A stretch of DNA of 8,343 bases from Burkholderiales bacterium (lineage in GTDB: Bacteria; Pseudomonadota; Gammaproteobacteria; Burkholderiales; SG8-39): contig JADLDQ010000038.1 in the NCBI GenBank assembly GCA_020846575.1, positions 1 to 8,343 on the forward strand, given 5' to 3'. The notes below the pieces were generated by a model that did not search any database, was not told the origin of the DNA, and saw nothing but the letters and a program-made list of their open reading frames with translations. The translations under genes and the position numbers were made by a program. Of the stretch, positions 4,759-8,343 are shown one piece after another (the first letter of the stretch is position 1; each line of letters opens with the position of its first letter).

Positions 4759-6108
4759 TCAGTCCGACATGCGCGCCAGCACCCTGTCGACCATCACCCC
4801 GGACTGGCCGAGGTAGCCGGCCGGATCCAGCATGCGCGCGAGCCCCGCGCGGTCCACGTGGCGCCGGATCTCCGGGTGCCCGGCCAGCAGGTCGAGCAGC
4901 GCAACCTTCTTCTCCAGCGACTGGCGGCACAGGTCGTAGACCAGGTCATGCGCGTACTCCCGCCCGATGTAGGGGCCCAGGCCCATCATCACCGCCTCGC
5001 TCATCACCAACCCTCCGGTGAGGTCGATGTTGCGCCGCATGGCCGCGGCATCGACTTCGAGACCCTCCAGCACGGCGCGCGAGTGCTTCAGCGCGCCCGC
5101 GAGCAGGCAGAACGCTTCGGGCAGCACGATCCACTCGATCTCCCAGGGTCCGGTGCTGCGCTCATGGTCGGCCACCATGGCGTCCATCAGCGCCGCCGCG
5201 TGCTGGCGCAGCACGCTGATCGCCGCGTGGATGTAGCAGCTGGAGATGGGGTTGCGCTTCTGCGGCATGGTGCTTCTCGAGCCGCGGCCGTGGTGGTAGG
5301 GCTCGTAGACCTCGCCCACCTCGGTCTGCATCATCAGTTTCACGTCCATGCTGAGCTTGCCCAGCGTCCCGCCGATGAGACCCAGCAGCGCGCCCACCTC
5401 GGCGATGTTGTCGCGCACGGTGTGCCAGGCGATGAGCGGCTGCGCGAGTCCCAGCTCGGCGCACAGTCCGGCCTGGGTTTCGATCGCGCCCCGCTGGAGC
5501 GAGGCGAGCGTGCCGGCGGCGCCGGCGAACTCGCCCACCAGCGCCCGCTGCCTCGTCTGGGCGAGCCGCTCGCGGTGGCGCAGGATCGCCGCGAGCAGCC
5601 CGGCCATCTTGTAGCCGAAGGTCACCGGGATGGCCTGCTGCAGGTTGCTGCGGCCGATCACCGGCGTGAGGCGATGCTCGCGCGCGAGCTTCGCCAGAGC
5701 CCGGGCGATCGCCTCGAGCTCCGCGTCCACCAGTTCGAGCGCCTCGCGGATCTGCAGCACGGTGGCGGTGTCGGTGATGTCCTGGGTGGTTGCGCCCCAG
5801 TGGGCGTACTCGCCCAGCTTGTCGCGGCATAGCTGGTTCAACTGTGTCACCACGCCCAGGATCGGGTAGCCGATGCGCTCGGTCTGCTCGCGCAGGCGCG
5901 CCATGTCGATCTCCTCCAGCCGGCAGTGGCTGGCGATCTCGTCAGCCGCCTCCTGCGGGATCAGCCCCAGGCGCGCCTGCACGAGCGCCAGCGCGCGTTC
6001 GACCTCGAGGTACTTCGCGGTGCGGTTCTCGTCGGACCAGACCCTGCGCATCGCGCCGGTCGAGAAGATGCCCTGGAAGATGCTGGAGTCGATGATGCTC
6101 GCGGCCAT
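4759..6108 (-). CDS. Fumarase/aspartase-superfamily lyase (adenylosuccinate lyase / PcaB-like) with Ser-to-Arg change in the signature
   Basis: 449 residues, full length for the adenylosuccinate lyase / 3-carboxy-cis,cis-muconate cycloisomerase group. Visible: an N-terminal IFSTGAMRRVWSDENR segment; WGATTQDITDTA (104-115), the first superfamily block; IGRSNLQQAIPVTFGYK (151-167), the second; and SRSTMPQKRNP (277-287), the third, normally GSSxMPxKxN. Ser279, Lys284 and Asn286 are kept, but Arg278 occupies the place of the first signature Ser, the catalytic base in FumC-type enzymes. The C-terminal domain has NIDLTGGLVMSEAVMMGLG (360-378), typical of the PcaB/adenylosuccinate lyase C-terminal helix bundle. 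Shine-Dalgarno GAGGAA lies 4 bases before the ATG. It follows the CoA-transferase by 91 bases on the same strand. With no purine or protocatechuate genes nearby, PurB and PcaB are unlikely exact functions; a lyase acting on a branched or aromatic dicarboxylate is more plausible (inference). Confidence 0.88.
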   Translation of the reverse strand: MAASIIDSSIFQGIFSTGAMRRVWSDENRTAKYLEVERALALVQARLGLIPQEAADEIASHCRLEEIDMARLREQTERIGYPILGVVTQLNQLCRDKLGEYAHWGATTQDITDTATVLQIREALELVDAELEAIARALAKLAREHRLTPVIGRSNLQQAIPVTFGYKMAGLLAAILRHRERLAQTRQRALVGEFAGAAGTLASLQRGAIETQAGLCAELGLAQPLIAWHTVRDNIAEVGALLGLIGGTLGKLSMDVKLMMQTEVGEVYEPYHHGRGSRSTMPQKRNPISSCYIHAAISVLRQHAAALMDAMVADHERSTGPWEIEWIVLPEAFCLLAGALKHSRAVLEGLEVDAAAMRRNIDLTGGLVMSEAVMMGLGPYIGREYAHDLVYDLCRQSLEKKVALLDLLAGHPEIRRHVDRAGLARMLDPAGYLGQSGVMVDRVLARMSD

Positions 6109-6199
6109 GTCGTTCCTCGGTGATTGCGTCCGGATGAATCGCCGCGGGATGCGGCGCGCGGTGATCGGGGGAGCGTCGAGCGCAGGCGCGGCGCGACGT

Positions 6200-7378
6200 T
6201 CAGACCGCGCCCTGAGTGCGCAGCGCCGCGACTTCCGCGGCGCCCACGCCCAGCTCGGCGAGGATCGCCTCGGTGTGCGCCCCGAGCGCGGGCACCGGGT
6301 CCATGCGCGGGCCCTCGTCCCAGGTTCCCGGCGGCAACAGGGCGGGCAGCGGCCCGGCGGGCGAATCCACTTCGCGCCAGCGCCCGCGCGCGGCGAGCTG
6401 CGGGTGGCGCCACAGCCCGGCCATGGTGTTCACGCGCGCGTTGGCGATCTGCGCCCGCTCCAGCCGCTCCACCACCTGCGCGGCGCTGAGCGGGGCGAAG
6501 GCTTCCACGATGATCGCGCGCAGCGCGGCGCGCTCGGCGGTGCGCCTGGAGTTGCTGGTGAAGCGCGGATCGGCGGCGATTTCGGGCCGCAGCAGCACCT
6601 TGTCGCAGAACGCCGCCCATTCGCGCTCGTTCTGCAGGCCCAGCATCACCGTGCCGCCGTCGCCTGCCGGGAACGGCCCGTACGGGTAGATGGTGGCGTG
6701 GGCGGCGCCGGTGCGCGGCGGCGGGTCGGCGCCGTCGAAGGCGTAGTACAGCGGGAAACCCATCCATTCCCCGAGCGACTCCAGCATCGAGATGTCCAGG
6801 CGCCGGCCGCGACCCGTCTTCTGGCGCTCGAGCAGCGCCGCCAGGATGGCGCTGTAGGCGTACATTCCCGCGGCGATGTCGGCGATCGACGGGCCCGCCT
6901 TGCACGGTTCCTCGGGAGTGCCGGTCACGGAAAGGAAGCCCGCCTCGCTCTGGATCAGGAGGTCGTAGGCCTTCTTGTCGCGGTAGGGTCCGTCCGCGCC
7001 GTAGCCGGAGATGTCGCACACGATGATCTCCGGCTTGCGTTGCGCGAGCGCCGCGTGCGCGAGACCCAGACGCGCAGCAGCCCCCGGGGCGAGGTTCTGG
7101 ACCAGCACGTCGGCCTTGTCGAGCACCAGTTTGAGGAGCAGCGCGTTGGCGCGGGGATGCTTCACATCGAGCGTCAGGCTCTCCTTGCTGCGGTTGGTCC
7201 ACACGAAATGCGAGGCGAGACCCCGCACCCGCTCATCGTAGCCGCGAGCGAAATCGCCCGTACCGGGCCGTTCGACCTTGATCACGCGGGCGCCCAGGTC
7301 GGCGAGCTGGCGCGTGGCGAAGGGCGCCGCGATCGCCTGCTCCAGGGTGACGATGGTGATTCCGTGAAGGGGTTGCAT
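6200..7378 (-). CDS. CaiB/BaiF (family III) CoA-transferase
   Basis: 392 residues, normal for family III. It moves CoA between carboxylic acids in the cytoplasm. Visible: the start LHGITIVTLEQAIAAPFATR (4-23) with LADLGARVIKVERPGTGDFAR, then NRSKESLTLDVKHP (62-75), DVLVQNLAPGAAARLGL, CDISGYGADGPY (121-132), KAYDLLIQSEAGFLSVTG (136-153) and SIADIAAGMYAYSAILAALL (164-183). Asp167 sits where formyl-CoA transferase has its catalytic Asp169. The ATG is 13 bases after the dehydratase stop, and a weak GAAGG Shine-Dalgarno overlaps that stop, suggesting coupling. The pairing with a mesaconyl-C4-CoA hydratase-like gene recalls the mesaconyl-CoA C1-C4 transferase/hydratase pair of the 3-hydroxypropionate bicycle and itaconate or citramalate routes, but sequence alone does not fix the substrate. 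It could equally activate an aromatic or branched acid. Confidence 0.93.
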   Translation of the reverse strand: MQPLHGITIVTLEQAIAAPFATRQLADLGARVIKVERPGTGDFARGYDERVRGLASHFVWTNRSKESLTLDVKHPRANALLLKLVLDKADVLVQNLAPGAAARLGLAHAALAQRKPEIIVCDISGYGADGPYRDKKAYDLLIQSEAGFLSVTGTPEEPCKAGPSIADIAAGMYAYSAILAALLERQKTGRGRRLDISMLESLGEWMGFPLYYAFDGADPPPRTGAAHATIYPYGPFPAGDGGTVMLGLQNEREWAAFCDKVLLRPEIAADPRFTSNSRRTAERAALRAIIVEAFAPLSAAQVVERLERAQIANARVNTMAGLWRHPQLAARGRWREVDSPAGPLPALLPPGTWDEGPRMDPVPALGAHTEAILAELGVGAAEVAALRTQGAV

Positions 7379-7391
7379 CGTTGCGGCGCCT

Positions 7392-8252
7392 TCAGCGCAG
7401 CGTCGCGCTGGCGTCCATGGCGAGCCACCCCGCGTGGTCCTGCGCCCAGAGCCCGACCGTCCTGCCGTCCTCCCGCGGCCGGCCGCCCAGGCGTAAGGGG
7501 TTGAGGTCGAACAGGGGCCGCACCGCCCGGAAGCGGAACGCGGACACCTCCGCGGCAGGTGCGTTGCGGCGCAGGAGGTCCAGGAGCAGCGTGGCGATCA
7601 ACGGCCCGTGCACGACGAGCCCGGGATAGCCTTCGACCTCGGTCACGTAGCGCCGGTCGTAGTGGATGCGGTGGCCGTTGAAGGTGAGCGCCGAGTAGCG
7701 GAACAGCAGCACCTCGTCGGGCACGATCTCGCGCCGCCAGGCGGCGTGCGCCGGCGCCGGCTGCGGCTTGGGCTCCGCGTCGCCGAGCTTCGGCGCGTCG
7801 CGGTATACGATGTCGTGGAACTCGACGATGGCCGGCTCCGCCGATCCCTCGCGCCGCAGCTCGTGGCGCACCTTGACGAAGACCAGCCGGCCGCTGCGGC
7901 CCTCCTTCTCGGTCACCTCGGCGATCGTCGAGGTGCGCTCCACCGTGTCACCCACCCGCAGCGGCGCGCGGAACTCCAGCTGGCTGCCGGCCCACATGCG
8001 CCTGGGCAGCGGCACCGGCGGCAGGAACCCGCCGCGCCTCGCGTGGCCGTCGGGCCCGATCTCGCTCTGGCGGTGCAGGGGAAGGAAATAGAGCCAGTGC
8101 CACAGCGGCGGCAGCGGGGTTCCGGGCTGCACCGCGATCGGCGGGTAGTCAAGCGTGGCGTTCAGCGCCATCACCGGAGTGGGGCCGATGCGCTCATGCA
8201 GGGTTTCGCTGCGGCCGAGCCAGGCGGTCGGTGTGTCGAGCGGTGCGGTCAA
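7392..8252 (-). CDS. MaoC/FAS1-like acyl-CoA dehydratase (mesaconyl-C4-CoA hydratase-like)
   Basis: 286 residues, a double hot-dog protein of the HTD2 / mesaconyl-C4-CoA hydratase group that adds or removes water on a 2-enoyl-CoA. The N-terminal hot-dog half has WLGRSETLHERIGPTPV (11-27), RRMWAGSQLEF (84-94) and LRVGDTVER (98-106). The C-terminal MaoC half has LLFRYSALTFNGHRIHYD (182-199), with Asn192 and His197 as the probable hydratase dyad, then EGYPGLVVHGPLIATLLLDL (207-226). The start is TTG: there is no in-frame ATG before Met28, yet homology begins near residue 11. A GAGAGAGA purine run 6 bases before the TTG overlaps the upstream gene's stop. It lies 11 bases after that gene and 13 before the CoA-transferase, so it is in one operon with them. 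Mesaconyl-C4-CoA is a guess from family names; other branched enoyl-CoAs are possible. Confidence 0.88.
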   Translation of the reverse strand: MTAPLDTPTAWLGRSETLHERIGPTPVMALNATLDYPPIAVQPGTPLPPLWHWLYFLPLHRQSEIGPDGHARRGGFLPPVPLPRRMWAGSQLEFRAPLRVGDTVERTSTIAEVTEKEGRSGRLVFVKVRHELRREGSAEPAIVEFHDIVYRDAPKLGDAEPKPQPAPAHAAWRREIVPDEVLLFRYSALTFNGHRIHYDRRYVTEVEGYPGLVVHGPLIATLLLDLLRRNAPAAEVSAFRFRAVRPLFDLNPLRLGGRPREDGRTVGLWAQDHAGWLAMDASATLR

Positions 8253-8263
8253 TGCTGTCTCTC

Positions 8264-8343
8264 TCAGTTGCAGCCCGGAATCCCCGCGAACCCGCCGGCC
8301 GGTTTGAGCCTGCCTTCGTACACCGCAGCGACGATGCGCAGCA
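8264..8343 (-). CDS. C-terminal end of an unidentified protein, cut by the window edge
   Basis: An open frame enters from the right edge and ends in TGA at 8266-8264. The visible 25 residues end in GGFAGIPGCN. I do not recognise the family. Support for a real gene is positional: same strand, 11 bases ahead of the dehydratase TTG, whose purine-rich ribosome site overlaps this stop, as in a coupled operon. It is probably another enzyme of the same acyl-CoA pathway. Confidence 0.5.
   Translation of the reverse strand, partial: LRIVAAVYEGRLKPAGGFAGIPGCN

Noticed and set aside
4681..5832. A 383-residue open frame on the plus strand
   Set aside because: It lies opposite the lyase gene and its composition (His, Arg and Gln rich) is that of a shadow frame, with no recognisable domain.
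5873..7504. A 543-residue open frame on the plus strand
   Set aside because: It is antisense to the CoA-transferase and part of the lyase, both clearly recognisable. Its translation is Arg/Ala/Gly-rich with no family motifs, as expected from high-GC mirror frames.

Overview
The window is a GC-rich proteobacterial chromosome segment. UbiU/UbiV-type quinone genes, a Bug-family periplasmic binding protein and a CaiB/BaiF CoA-transferase operon together suggest a betaproteobacterium (Burkholderiales or Rhodocyclales-like) able to live at low oxygen. The lineage is inferred from gene content; there is no rRNA marker in the window.

Left part (1-2527, minus strand): a three-gene unit reading NPD-like flavoprotein, ubiU, ubiV, with gaps of 23 and 13 bases; ubiV runs off the left edge. 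UbiU and UbiV are the iron-sulfur pair that hydroxylates the ubiquinone ring without O2. All four cluster cysteines of UbiU and the first cluster cysteine of UbiV are present. The flavoprotein ahead of them carries an unusual four-cysteine C-terminal tail. No ubiT is visible.

Divergent centre (2528-2697): this spacer holds a 9/10 match to the FNR/ANR dyad (TTGAC-CTTT-ATCAA, 2567-2580). On the minus strand a TATGAT -10 element lies at the distance expected for a class II FNR-activated promoter.

Centre (2698-3489, plus strand): a membrane-anchored methyltransferase-fold protein that resembles RquA, the enzyme converting ubiquinone to rhodoquinone. It lacks the glycine-rich SAM motif I. With the divergent ubiUV unit and the shared FNR-type site, this makes a candidate anaerobic quinone module: ubiquinone made without O2, then possibly remodelled to rhodoquinone. 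This is the most interesting part of the window.

Right part (3633-8343, minus strand): transcription runs from an unidentified partial gene through a mesaconyl-C4-CoA hydratase-like dehydratase, a CaiB/BaiF CoA-transferase and a fumarase/aspartase-superfamily lyase, to a Bug-type solute-binding protein. The first three are tightly packed. It looks like uptake and CoA-dependent catabolism of an unknown (di)carboxylate. The lyase has Arg where the superfamily has its catalytic Ser. Two terminator-like hairpins separate the convergent RquA-like and Bug genes. I see no tRNA, rRNA, CRISPR array or mobile element, and no gene-free stretch longer than 300 bases.
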